From Caenorhabditis remanei (lineage: Eukaryota; Nematoda; Chromadorea; Rhabditida; Rhabditidae), in NCBI RefSeq assembly GCF_010183535.1, contig NC_071329.1:5704001-5768000 (forward strand): a stretch of 64,000 nt of DNA, given 5' to 3'. Shown piece by piece: positions 46,290-58,800 of the stretch. A program made the translations under genes and the position numbers. The stretch's first letter is position 1, and every line of letters starts with the position of its first letter. The notes below the pieces were generated by a model, which was not told where the DNA came from, ran no database searches, and worked only from the letters and a program-made list of their open reading frames with translations.

Positions 46290-46684
46290 TAGGAACATGC
46301 TTTCTGTTAGTACATGTTGCACACTCAAAAAGACTACAATTTCATGCTCCACTGAACCCTGCAAATGTAATTTTCCTTACAGTTCTCAACCAGCACGTCA
46401 CTGTACCTACTACATCAGTAGATATACGTGAAAATCGGAACGTCACCGATAACATCCAAAAAAGAAGAAACACCCGAATTAAACGTCAAAGTAGGTAAGA
46501 TTCTTGATCGATCAACAATTGTACAATTTACACATCAAATCGAATTGAATCACTCTCTCTCTCCCTCTCTCCTCCACTACTCCAATACATTTCGACCACA
46601 TGATCAAGTGGTTGACCACTTCTGAAACTTCTTCTTTTCAGTTGTCTTGAATCAAAACGAATCGTCGAAAATTGCGTGGAGTGA
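46290..46684 (+). CDS. Possible 3' exon pair of an unrecognised gene
   Basis: Exon 46290-46494 (after GATTTGTAG, donor AGTAG|GTAAG) is open throughout, and exon 46642-46684 (after CTTCTTTTCAG) joins in frame and ends at TGA. The join gives ...RRNTRIKRQS followed by SCLESKRIVENCVE, with a furin-like RIKR just before a two-cysteine tail. No ATG-bearing first exon was found (the preceding 300 bp is repeat-derived), so this may be a relic. Family unknown. Confidence 0.22.
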
Positions 46685-46995
46685 CGTCGTCTGGAACAGA
46701 AAAAGAAAAAGAAAAAAACAATAAACATCTCCACACATCTCACTATTTATTCAATAGATCATCCGTCTCGGAATTTATGTATCCGTCTCATCTTTCTTCT
46801 GAATCAACATCTTCTTCTTTTCTTCATTCGGAAATAGAAGACCGCCCTGTGTTGTTGGCAAACAACCACACTTTTCCAGACTCCGCCCCCTTTCCCCTCT
46901 CAGAATTAAGCTCCGCCCTCTTTTCCACGAACTGTTTCGGTTCCAGTCTCCTCTTTTAAAGTGAATTATTTGGAGAAGAAGTTTGAAAAAAGAGA

Positions 46996-49467
46996 ATGTG
47001 GTCAACGATTACTATTGTAACTATTTTTGTGGTCGCCGTGGATTCCGGAAGTGTTGGATGTAAGTTGTAAGGGGAGAGGGGGCTAGTGGGGTCTGAAAAT
47101 GGAATTTTTGTGTGAAATGTGATATGCTTAAAAAGCTGACGTTGTGAGAATTCTGAATCTGCCTTGAAAATTTTAGTAGAGTCAGAATGAGCAAAGTTAC
47201 AAGACTTTGAACTTAGAACTCCGAGCTTTGGTGAATCATAAACCTTTATAACACGGTCTATTTTAGTGTTAGGAAAATTTTGAATACAGATTCAGAATCC
47301 AGATGACGTCAGCTTTCTAACTATGTAACTTTTATAACATATCTTAGGTATATTCTAAACATGTGCAAGGTCTCAAAATGTTTCGAGATATGTTTAAAGG
47401 GGCATTATAGTTCTTGAAAACAGTCTCGCCTCAAAAAAGTTCTGGAAAAAACCGTAATTTTCTAATTTTCTTATAGATTTGAAGACATAATAGTAGTATA
47501 GCAATTTAGTTTTAAAAAAAAGTCATTTCTAAAACTCTCATGTGCCTTTAAACTGGAGGATCTCCTAAAACCCGCATTCAGCCCATGTTTTCGAGTTAAT
47601 AACTACTCTGAACATCACTCCATTGTTTTAAATTTATATTCATAATGTATTTCAAACCTAGATCTTCATTTTTGTAGTTGACAACTTTTTGATATCTTTT
47701 CTAGCTTTCGAGATACGCGCGTTTAAAGACGGGATCTTGGCTGCAGTGATAGTAAGGAGAGAGAGCGCAGAGAAGTTAGAGTGTCTGGTTTCTCTGGGCT
47801 CTCTCTCTCTCTCTTCCCTGTTTCTTGGCAATAGATTGTCACGTGATTCTAAAAATTTCAGAATTTATTCCAGCAGCAACAAAAACATTTTTTCCACAAC
47901 AATAAAAAAATAAGACCCCCCCTGTCATAAAATCGTATTAAACTTTCCTCCCCGGGCATTAGCCTCCTAACAATAACAAGAAAATAACATATTTTTTCCA
48001 GTGTGCCGTACCGAATGCATCGAACAAAACGCTCGAAAAATTGTGAGAGTCCACTTGAAAGATGACCTGGTGATGGCTGGATTGTGTAATAATAAGACTG
48101 ATACAACTGAAGGATCCATTGTGACACCATACGTGTGTCATAAGAATGTCGGCTTATGGACACTGGATGAGTTGGTGAGTTGGAATGGATAACTCGAAAC
48201 CCCGTTATCGTAATAATGACCTAGAACTGACTAAAAGGTGGTCAAAGTCATAATTAACTAGATTTAACTGTTTTGACTAGGGAAGGTCATGGAGTCTGTT
48301 TGGAGTTATGAGACGTGACTGACAAAACTCTGATTCCAAATATATATTAAGTTTTTTAGCCTCGAAGCCTGGAATTTGAGAAAATGAGGCGTCGAGGGCA
48401 AAACCTGAATATATATTTGGAATCTGCGTGATTTCAGCTTTCCAATGATATTAGTCACGTCCCACATCTCCACGGTCACTTGGCGACCTTCTCTAGTGAG
48501 TAGGGTGTAATTTTAAAAGTCGTCATGACGTAAGATAAAGTCAAATTATGAACATTTTTGCATCAGTTATTAAATTGAGTCTAGTAATTTATTTTTATAA
48601 TTGAGAATTCCTTTCAACGAGAAAAGTGACAACTCTGTCTTAATAGGCCGATATGCTTTCCTGATCTGTAGTTATCCAGGGAGGATCCGCACAAAAAAAG
48701 TTGTCCATTACAAAAACTGAGATCTAGATGTGTATTGTGTACTGGTATAAAACTTATAACTGTTTGATTTTTTGGTACCTCAGGACACGCTTATAGAATA
48801 TTCTCGGCATCACAGAAGTGCGAGGCGTAACGTCGCGGAAACGCGCTCCGTCGCACAACGATTGGCATGGTGCCAAAAAGATTTGGCTGAGCGCCAAATA
48901 CTTATTTCTCGTATCTTTAAATATAAACCGCGACGCACACGCAACGCGACTCAGAAAAATTCAAATCTTTTCGTTGCGGACTTACGCGTCGCACTGCTGT
49001 GTTCTGTGGGAATGTCTGTACATCCGACTGTTCATTATGGGTTCCGGGAAAGTTTGAAACTAAGACAATTCGAAACCATGACTACAAAGACTACAAAAAA
49101 CACGGTTCCACCTAAAATTTCACAGAAAATGTCATATTCATTATTCTTATTTTAAAACGATCGAGTTTAGAAATGGCATAGTTTCGAAACGTCGTAGGTT
49201 ATTTCATTCTTGTATGATTTATTGACCTCCCAAACATATTTCCACATGTGTGTCCGTATATCCAGATTTCCCCTAATTCTTCATATATTTCAGGACGAAG
49301 AAGGTGTCGTCTCCTTCGACAAACTATGCCCCACCCCTGAACAGTATCCATACGAACTCCGTTCCACTTGCCCTCGAATCAACGAGAATCGTGACGAGAC
49401 CCCGATGGCATTGGACGTGGATGAGTACCCAGCGTCATCTGGAGACACTCCACTCTTGTTGGCTTAG
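46996..49467 (+). CDS. Secreted six-cysteine protein of unknown function (136 aa)
   Basis: Exons 46996-47059, 48002-48174 and 49294-49467 join in frame with GTAAGT/GTGAGT donors and TTTTTTCCAG/ATATTTCAG acceptors. Residues 1-21 (starting MWSTITIVTIFVVAVDSG) form a signal peptide. The mature part has six cysteines (LCRTEC, GLCNNKT, PYVCHKN, KLCPTP, STCPR), one NKT glycosylation site and an acidic, Pro-rich C-terminus (DETPMALDVDEYPASSGD). No membrane segment follows, so it is likely secreted and disulfide-bonded. I do not recognise the family. Intron 2 contains the third copy of the 1.0 kb palindromic repeat; AATAAA signals lie at about 49545-49560. The gene is convergent with the acetyl-CoA transporter, 363 bp between the two stop codons. 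Confidence 0.8.
48300..48472. repeat. Palindromic repeat, copy 3 of 3
   Basis: Begins GGAGTTATGAGACGTGAC, passes CTGATTCCAAATATATATTA, and returns through AATATATATTTGGAATCTGC and TTTCAGCTTTCCAATGATAT to GTCACGTCC. Shorter than the copies at 1021 and 4081. In intron 2 of the six-cysteine gene. Confidence 0.7.
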
Positions 49468-49830
49468 ATCTTAAACCATTGCTTTTTATTGTGTAAATAT
49501 GTGTATAATACTATAGAAAGAAAAGGAATTGAACATGAAGAAAACGAATAAATAATTGAATAAAACTGAAATTGAAAATTTTCAATCACTAACCTTGGCT
49601 TATTATCACAAATAGAATGACAGGAAAGAGAGAAACAATTTGAAACTAGAAGAGACGGGAGAGAGGAGAAAGCTGTGGAGGAGAGAGAGAGATGGGGCAA
49701 CCGAATAGAATATTTAATTATGGGGGACGGCGGAAGAGCTCAAAAATAATCAAAAATTGTTTTTTTTTCAAACACAAGAAATCACATAAAATGCCTTATA
49801 CATAGATCATTTTGGTTGGAACACAGGAAT
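49468..49830. other. Shared 3' region of two convergent genes
   Basis: Holds the AATAAA-type signals of the plus-strand gene (AACGAATAAATAATTGAATA, from about 49543) and the 3' UTR of the minus-strand transporter. No additional coding frame is supported. Confidence 0.5.
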
Positions 49831-52800
49831 CTAATTTGGTGTCGATCTTGATGGGAACACTCTCCACTGACTGCGTGGAATCTTTTGGAGATATTTGATC
49901 TTGTTGTAGAATACTTTGTACCTGGAAGTAAAATAAATTGAGGGGGACAGTTTGGTATATTCAAGTTTATATAAAATTTGTGATTTTTTGAACAGTAAAT
50001 CAGAAATTCTGTTTAAAAAAGTGACTTTTTGATCTAAATTTTGCGGTTTTCTAAATTTTTGCGAGTCCAGATGTCCGCTAATACCTAATGCACAATTATC
50101 AGAATGTCCGGATCAGACTTGCCCGGAATCCGGATTCCGGAATTTCGGGTTTTTTTTTGACATTCCGGTTCCGGATTCCGGATTTTTTAAATATGATTCC
50201 GGTTCCGGATTCCGGATTCCGGTTTTTTGAGTCTCCTTTTTCCGGAATTCAGAAGTTGAAATTTGGAAATTGTTTTGAGTTTAAAAGACAGCTATAGTAA
50301 TTCTATTTCAGTTTTGATCCTCAAAAGTAGTTTAAAACTTTATATATGATCAAAAACACTCGAAAAAATGACTTGGCCTTGCAAGTTCATCGAATCATTC
50401 CGAATTCCGGATTCCGGAATTCCGGGTTTTTTGACATTCCGGTTCCGGATTCCGGATTTCAAAAATTTGATTCCGGTTCCGGATTCCGTATTCCGAAAAA
50501 TGTAGAATCTCATTCCGGTTCCGGATTCCGAAAATCGAAAAATGTTATTCCAGTTCCGGATTCCGAATTCCGGAAACTGAAAAATGGCATTCCGTACAAC
50601 TCTGGTCCGGATGTCCATCTATCTGTGGTTCCGGATGTCCGGATATCCGTCTTTCTGTGGGTCCAGATGTCCAGATGTCCGGTTGTCCGGATGATTTATC
50701 TGTTTTTTCTAGATGTCGGAACATTTAAATTTGATTCAAATACTTATTTTTAAGTCAACTGATCAAAAATCTGATTTTTCAAAATTTTTCCTACTCCTAT
50801 TCCAAATGATTCTGTGGGTCCGGATGTCCACAGGTGCAAAACTTCAAGATTTTAAAATATTCCCTATCTGTCCGGATGTCCGGATTGACACATTTTGAAT
50901 ACTAAACTAGAACATTTTTGTTTAAAATTTGCAGATTCCCATATGATTTTCGACTATTTTTATCATAAACTTAGGGAGTATTCCAAGAATCTGACTTCCT
51001 TATATCTCTCTCTCATCTATAAATTCTGCAGAATCAGATCACAACTATTCTGATTCGTTTTGGGTGTGTTCCTCTTTTTCTCGGTCGAAATCTATTTCCA
51101 CATCAGCAGAAATTTGAAGGTCAAAAAATGATAGGAGACGAGGGGAAACGGAAGTTTTTTCTGCGGTTTTGTAATAAAAAGTGATTACGAAAATTGACCT
51201 GAACTACGAATTGAAATTGTGATTTGATTTCGTGAAAAGAAGTGAATTAGGAGATTCGAATTAGGTACACTATTTTCAAGTACGAGGAAAGTACTCTGAC
51301 GCGACTAATAGGTCAAAGAAAGGCAATAGTTCAAAAATGACTTCCGGGAATGGAAAACGGTGAAATTTTTAATGGAAAATCGACGGCATTTTTAATTAAA
51401 AAAAAGCAAATGAAATGCATTTTTTAATTAGCTCGGGGCCCAGTTCTTATGCTGCGTCCAAAGTAACTTTTCCGCGGAAAATCCGCGCGGAAAAAGTGTC
51501 CAAAGTAGTCATTTCTTTTCCGCGTTTTCCTCTGCGCCTTTAAGGTAATCGCGGCGAGACCAGCGCATTTTTTAGGAGGGAAAGTTAAATTTTCGAAATT
51601 AAATTTTTTTTTTGAATTCCCTCCAAAAAAGTGAGCTGGTCTCGCCGCGATTACCTTAAAGGCGCAGAGGAAAACGCGGAAAAGAAATGGCTACTTTGGA
51701 CACTTTTTCCGCGCGGATTTTCCGCGGAAAAGTTACTTTGGACGCAGCATTACAACTGCGCTCCATCGAAATCCCCTTTAAAATTTCTCTTTTCTCTGAG
51801 TCTCTCACTTTCGCACACTATTTCCTTCGGTTTCGGTAGGGCGCGGTTGTAAGAAGCGTTCCGTGCTAATATTCCGTCTTCTATCCGCTTCTGAATCTGT
51901 GCTCTACCGAAAGTGGTAAAAATAGCGTGGGGCAACATATAAAATTTCCAAATTTTATCTTTTTGGGTGAAAACTTTGTTGGTTGAAAATTTTGGTGCGA
52001 ATCCCCCCAAAAAAAAAGAAATTTCGGGCATATCTTCCGCCTACGAGTGACTAAACGCGCTCTATTGATATTATAGTGGAAATTGCAGTATTATCTCGAC
52101 ACAGTTCTTACAACTGCGCTCCACCGAAATCCGCTTGAAAAATGTCTCTTTTTCTCTGAGTCTCTCAATTTCGCACACTATTTTCTTAGGTTTCGGTAGA
52201 GCGCGGTTGTAAGAAGCGTGTCGTGCTGATATTTCGATCAAAAAATCAATCAGAAGTACGACAACTATCACAACATTACCATTAGAGCGCATTTGCCACA
52301 TAGGTTTTTGAAATTGGGGAGTCAAAGATGTCTAGAGATTTCAAAAAACTGTGAAAACTTGAATTTACAAAAAAAGTTGCATAATTTCTGGCAATTCCTC
52401 GATTTTTCATGGTTTTCAGCCGATTTTCTCCAATTTTTTAAGTAAAAAGACACATTTTTTGAAGATAAAAACTAAAGCTCTATTCTTATAACCTGTCTGT
52501 ATGTCTGTCCATCCAGATGTCCTATAATTTCTTACCAAACAATTCCAATGAATGAACAAACAGCGACAGAAATGAAGTATCCATCAATTGCCACTTCACA
52601 AACATCACCACCATTCGAACATTGATCAGCCAATACTTTTGTATTACAAGAGTAGAGAACACTGGAAAAATGGATGTTTGTCCGGATGTCCACACGCCTA
52701 GACTCACTCTTTGGTCCCTTTGACGACACAATCCTTATAAGTGAACCAATCGGTCACCGATAAAACTACAGTAACCGGCCAGTTTCCGCCCAAATTGTTG

Positions 52801-55800
52801 AGTGTATTCAGCATTGTCATATAGGTTCCACCGATTCGTGGATCCGAGATTTGGGCGATGAATGCCATCATTGAGACGAACATTGAGTACGTGGCGAGCT
52901 GGAAGAAGAGACATGTGTGTCTGTGAATCCAGATGTCCGGATGTCTGTGTTTCTGTATGTCCAGATGTCTGTGTTTCTGTATGTCCAGATGTCTAAATGT
53001 CTAAATATCTGTTTTCTGTATGTCCAGATGTCAAAAATTCCGTTTTTACGTAATTTTTTGGGGTTTTTTAACCAGTTATCAGAACTTTTTTTGGAAAAAT
53101 AATGAAATTTGAGCACTAAAAATGTGATTTTCTTTTTTTCCTCCTGATTTCGACCCATTTTCAGACTTTTTTTGATTGAAAAACCTGCTATAATTGTAAT
53201 TATTAAGGCTTTTGGTCTCAAAAAACCTGATTTTCAGCTCATTTTTCTTGGTCGTTTTTTGGTAGAAATTGGTTTTTTTTTCAGAATTTTCATTGAAAAT
53301 TGCCAAAATTTGGGAAAATAAGCTTTTAACAGTCAAAAAAGGGTTTTACTTTGGAAAAACCCCGGATTTTATACAAAAAATTTCATTTTCATGTTTTTTT
53401 CCCAAAAAAATTGGTAGATTTCTGAATTCAATAACTCTGTGTGTGTGTGTGTATGTCCAGATGTCCATCTGTCTGTCTGTCTGTCTGTCCAGATGTCTAT
53501 CTGTATGTCCAGATGTCCGTCTGTCTGTATGTCTATCTGTATGCCCAGATGTCCGTCTGTCTGTCTATCCACATATCCAAATGTCCCCATCCATCTCCCT
53601 TACCTGATGGAAAATGTATCCAGTAATCCAGACAAAGTACACAGAATACTCGAATTTTCCATCGGCCAGTCTGAAGTGAGGCGTCCACCAGACAAGTGCA
53701 GCGAACACTCCTCCAATGAATATTCTATAAGGGAATGCCAACAGAAAGATGTTCAGTGGGCGTGGCCCGGCAGTCCATTTTCCAATCATCCACGGCAAAA
53801 GAATCTGCATAGGTGTCAGAAAGACTCCGATAGAAGCAAGACGATCCTTGGGGATCCCCATATCGATCAATTTCAGACTTGTCATTCCATCCGACGCGGC
53901 GAACGCCAGTTTTCCAGTCAATAGGATCGCACACATCCAGAGGACAGGCTTCAGTTTCATAATTTTGTAGAGTACTGTATAGGACTCTGCGACGCCGAGC
54001 TCCATCTCCTCTTCCTCCTCTCCTGGTGGCACATTCTGAGTTGATGGCACAGATTTGTCGACTTCTCGTTTCAAAATGAGGACGAGAGTGGTTGTGATGA
54101 TGAATACCCATCCCCAGAAGAATACGTATCCTGGAAAGAGAGAATGAATGAATAATTGTTATTGTTTTGATGATTTCCTGGGCGGGGACTAAACGGTTCG
54201 GGTGTCATAAATTGACCAGTGAGTATCGGTTTCAGGCTGTGTTGAGAGAGGAAATAAACAAATTGGAAGGGTCTGGTCAGCTTATTACTATTGTCGTTAT
54301 TATGTATATTTTGACCCTTTTTAATAATTGCTGCTGTGATCCGTAGGATCTGACTAGATTACGATAATCTGGGAAAGCGTTTGAAAATGCGTAGAAATCT
54401 ATTGGCATTTTTATGATGTTTAAACCCTTAAAGTTCTCAAATTGCTTTTTCAGCTCCAAAAATTCAAAATTTGGTCAGTGCTTGGGTTTCTAGGCTAGCG
54501 TGGAACTGTAGCTACCTCTGGCCTAGTAACACAAAAGGAAAAGTTCGGCCATCATTGACCACTTTTAACATTTTTGGACTGAAAACATGCGATTTGCGAT
54601 TTTTCCAGGTTATTTCATTATTATCATAGGAATGTCTGTATCTTTTTGCACATTTTGTAACATATTCACAGATTGTAGTAAACTTAAGTCTAAAGGTCTC
54701 TGATGGCTAACAATGGAAGTCTTTGGAGACACGGCTTTCCAACGATCTATAAATTTGGCCATAGGTACTTTCGACTACGCGGAGTCCATTTCTACCATCA
54801 AAACCGGCAAAATGTCTCTGTGAGTCGAGTTATGAGCTCTCAAACTTTTCGAATTGTTGAGCTTCCAAACGAAAAGTTTGAGAGCTCATAACTCGGCTCG
54901 CAGACACATTTAGCAGGTTTTGATTACAGAAATAGACTCAGCGTAGTCGAATGTACCTTTGACCAAATTTATAGATCGTTTTCCGCCTCTCCAAAGACTG
55001 CCCTTGTGAGAGTTAGATCAGTTCGACTCGAAACCGAGTTTGACTTTCAGAATCTCGGGAAAATATTTTCGAGCTTATCGCGCGTCTAGCGTCAACTTCA
55101 CTTGAGTTAATGTTATTTGCTATGATCGTAGATGAGATCAAAATCTTCAATTGGCAAGCTGAAAACTCTGTCTAGCTCTAGTTCGAACTGCTCAATTGGA
55201 AAATCAATTATAGACAAAGCTATCCCTATCGCTATCCGTATCACTGTACAGTCTCTCCTTTCAGTTCTGACGCTTAGCTGAATTCAATCTAAAACTCTAA
55301 TACTCCCCGTCATCCATTCCTACAAACTCAATCTATATATCTATGAACATCCGTCTCCAACTTCTCATTCCAAAACGTCACTTGCACTTGTCAAACCGGG
55401 AAATCCCATCTCTCCCACGCATACGTATAACTTTTTCTTTGTTTCGATGTATCTTCTTATTCATATTCGCTCTTTCTCGCTCTTCTCGTTCCAAAATAGA
55501 AATCAACTCGCTTCTTTGTCTATGGACCCTGCGCGTTTTTTCGAGGCGTGGGTTGTGTATCGCCTATAAAACCCGAAAAAGCGGAAAAAGTTGAGCTTTT
55601 TTCTTCTCTTTTCAAAAAGAGAGAGAAGAAATCTGAGTTCGTCAGGCTCCGCCCATTCCGTTTTTTATGCTTCTCTTCCTTTAAAGAAAACGAAGAAAGA
55701 GAAGGGGGAAACCAATTTCCTTCCACATTTCCATTTTCAGAAGGCAGATGAATATCGGTATGCCGACACGTCTCGTCGCCCTTTTTCTTCTCGTTGCTGT

Positions 55801-58800
55801 CATCTCAACTGCCGTCGCAATGAGGGGTACGTGTCAACAACTAGGGTTACTGTAGCTGTTCCTACTGTAATAGTAATGTTTCAGCAAAACGAGAGAACTG
55901 CAAATCGGAAAAGTTGCGGGAGTTGGTACTGGAGACAGTAGGAATCTATCCACATCAGTATAGTTATCAAGCCAAGTGAGTTTTCTTTGTTTTTCTTGAC
56001 GATATGATACCGTAATCCCAGGAAGATGGGGGTACTGTAGGAACAAAAGCGTCAGAACGCGTCTCAGGCGCGCCAGACGTGTTTTCTCATTTCTGTGATA
56101 AAAACATCACAAAAAGGTCAGAAATACCACGTAAAAACTGGGGAAAAGTGCATTTTTGGTTCCACCTGCTCTTTAAAATGATATTTCCGGATTCTATTCC
56201 GAATTCCAGCTGTCTGTATACCTAAAGTGCCTAACAATTGCGTTTTTCCACCAAAAAATGTCAATAAAATCGTCATTTTCCTCACTCAAAAACTTCCAGA
56301 TATCTAAAACAACAAGCCGAGGAGCGCTTCGGTTTCTGGTGGAGTGCGGTGATTGTCAGTGAGCGGGGCGGTTATGGAATGAGTGCTGTCTATGATCAAT
56401 ATAAGAATACGTCGTGCGAGATGTTGCTGTTCGATACGTATTATTGGATTGGAAGGACTTGTTGAAAACGAATTGTGGACAATTGTAATATCGATTGATT
56501 TCTTGAAATAAATAAGTTGGAGAGCACTTTTTCTCGTTAAAAAACTAGATCGAAAATGGGACATAGGGACATTAAGACACGCGGACAGACGTATCTGTCT
56601 GTGTGTCTAGATATCCTGTATCTATTTGTGTATCGGTATGTCCAGATGTCCAGCAAAAAGGAAACTCGTCTGTCTGTGTGTCCACATGTCCAAACTTCCA
56701 CTAAACTGAAAATCCGTCCGGACAAACATCTCAACGACAGAGATTAGTTTTTACGGCAGTTTGCTTAAAACGCGCCCCAGGCGCCCCAGATTACGGTTCT
56801 CAATGATTTTCAGCTCAATTCATCCAGATTTTCTCAAAAATTCTAGTAAACGCGCCACAGGCGCCCCAGATCACTGTTCTCAATGATTTTCAGTTCATTT
56901 TTTTCAGATTTTTACGAAAATTCTAGTAAATGCGCCACAGGCGCCCCAGATTACCGTTTTCAATGATTTTCAGCTCAATTTTCCCAAAAATTCTAGTAAA
57001 CGCGTCGCAGGCGCCCCAGATTACTGTTTCCAATGATTTTCAGCTCAAAATTTCCAGATTTTCTCAAAAATTCTAGTCACTTCGCACTCAATTTCTCGAT
57101 ATAACTCGTCTCTCTCTCTCCATTTTTCAAAACCCTTCTAGAAAACAAGTGGAAATTCATTCTATTAGCTCCCCGGGGAACAACTTCGCGCGCCATAAGG
57201 GTCTCTCCTCGGTTTTCAGGAAGCAATCGTCGAGACCAGTTTAAAAGAAAAAAAAACGTCATTTTTCCAAACAAAAATAAATAGAACTAAATAAAAAGGA
57301 GTGGATTGGAAACTAGGAACTAGAGTTTAGGTCAACAAGGGATTACCTGCCAAATCAACGATTCCAGTGTCTGAATGATTCTCTTTGGATCTCAAGAAAT
57401 CATTACAGAATGTCGATGATTCGAGAGCCAAGAAGACAATATTTCCGAGGAAGTAACCGGCTGTCTGACCGACTGCGTTACATGTCGAGGCGTATCCGAC
57501 GTTTTTCCTGAAAATATCAGACTGAAATGAAAATGATTAAAACTCGGAAAATATTCATAGCTTTTGTGCCGGTATTTGAATTTCAAACTGTGACTTTGGA
57601 GAGGGGATTACGGTAATCTAAATAATGGACATTCCTTCTGTGATATTCAAAAACCTAAAACCAACTTCCAAATCGCGAATTTTCAGCCTTAAAGGGGGAC
57701 TGAGGTATTCCAAAAATAGATTTTTTGATATGAATCGACTCAGAATTTTGCGGGAAAGAGAAAAGTCGCTTGGAGGCAGGTCCGAAAATTCGTCTGAAAC
57801 GAGTTGTGAGGCCAGCCTTAAAAGTTCAAAATCGTAAAGTGGTCAGTTCTAAGTAGGCCAGCCGTTTCTAGAAGGCGTGAGCTCTTCCCCTTTCTGAACT
57901 TAAAGATCGCAACTACTGTTCTATAAAACCAAAAGCAAAAGTTCGGCCAGCACTGATCACTTTGAAATTCGAGAATTTTTCTAAACCCTTGTAAAAATAA
58001 TTAGCAGGATATTCCATGCTTTCTTACACTTTTAAAAACATATGCCCACATTACTGTGATCTCCCAGACTCATCCAAAATCGAGCCGCCTCGGCTTGGAT
58101 TCAAAAATTGGTACCTATTTTTGACAAAATGTTTTGAAATTTCAGAGCAAAAGCACTTTTACCACATTAAGGTTTATATGGAATTCTACAATTTTTGTTG
58201 AAAACTAGGTTTTCTTTTCAAAAAAAATTCCAAAAATTTCAAAAAAAAGTTTCAAATTTTGGTTCGAAACATGAATAAAACCGAAAAATGATCACTTGAG
58301 AAAATCCCTAATGAAGACAAAAAGTTGTTTTTTCTTCAGAAATTATATTACGGAACTTTTTCAGCAAATTTCAGCGTATTGAATGAAACTCTTCTCGCGT
58401 GGGTTTTAGCTTTATCGTATTCATTAATGCGTTTCGATGTTCCTCTTTTGAACTCAACAATTTTAAACCAGTTCCCATGAAAAAGGAATTCCCTTTATTT
58501 CGTTTCATTTCAATCCAAACCGTTTCGATTTTTTGCATTTCTAAAGACTAACTAAACAAACAATTCGATTTCAAGGACATTGCCAGGGACTATGCTTCAA
58601 TGCATTTCAATTTCCGGTGTTACAATTTTAATCAAATTAATTGCGAAAATTTGCAGGAATTGGAACAGTTTTAGTGGTTTTTAATCGAATTTTGCGAGAA
58701 ATCTCTAATTTTGAGCACGTTTTTCCCGTAAAACTCACTTCGACAACATAGTCAACGCCCATCCATCGACAGCAATATCCTGTGTGGCTGCCAAGAAATT

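Noticed and set aside
46280..46498. Stand-alone 72-codon gene
   Set aside because: The frame opens from TTG rather than ATG; at best it is an internal exon after the acceptor at 46289.
53439..53924. 161-codon plus-strand frame
   Set aside because: It starts in TCTG repeats and then runs antisense over transporter exon 5, which is certain.
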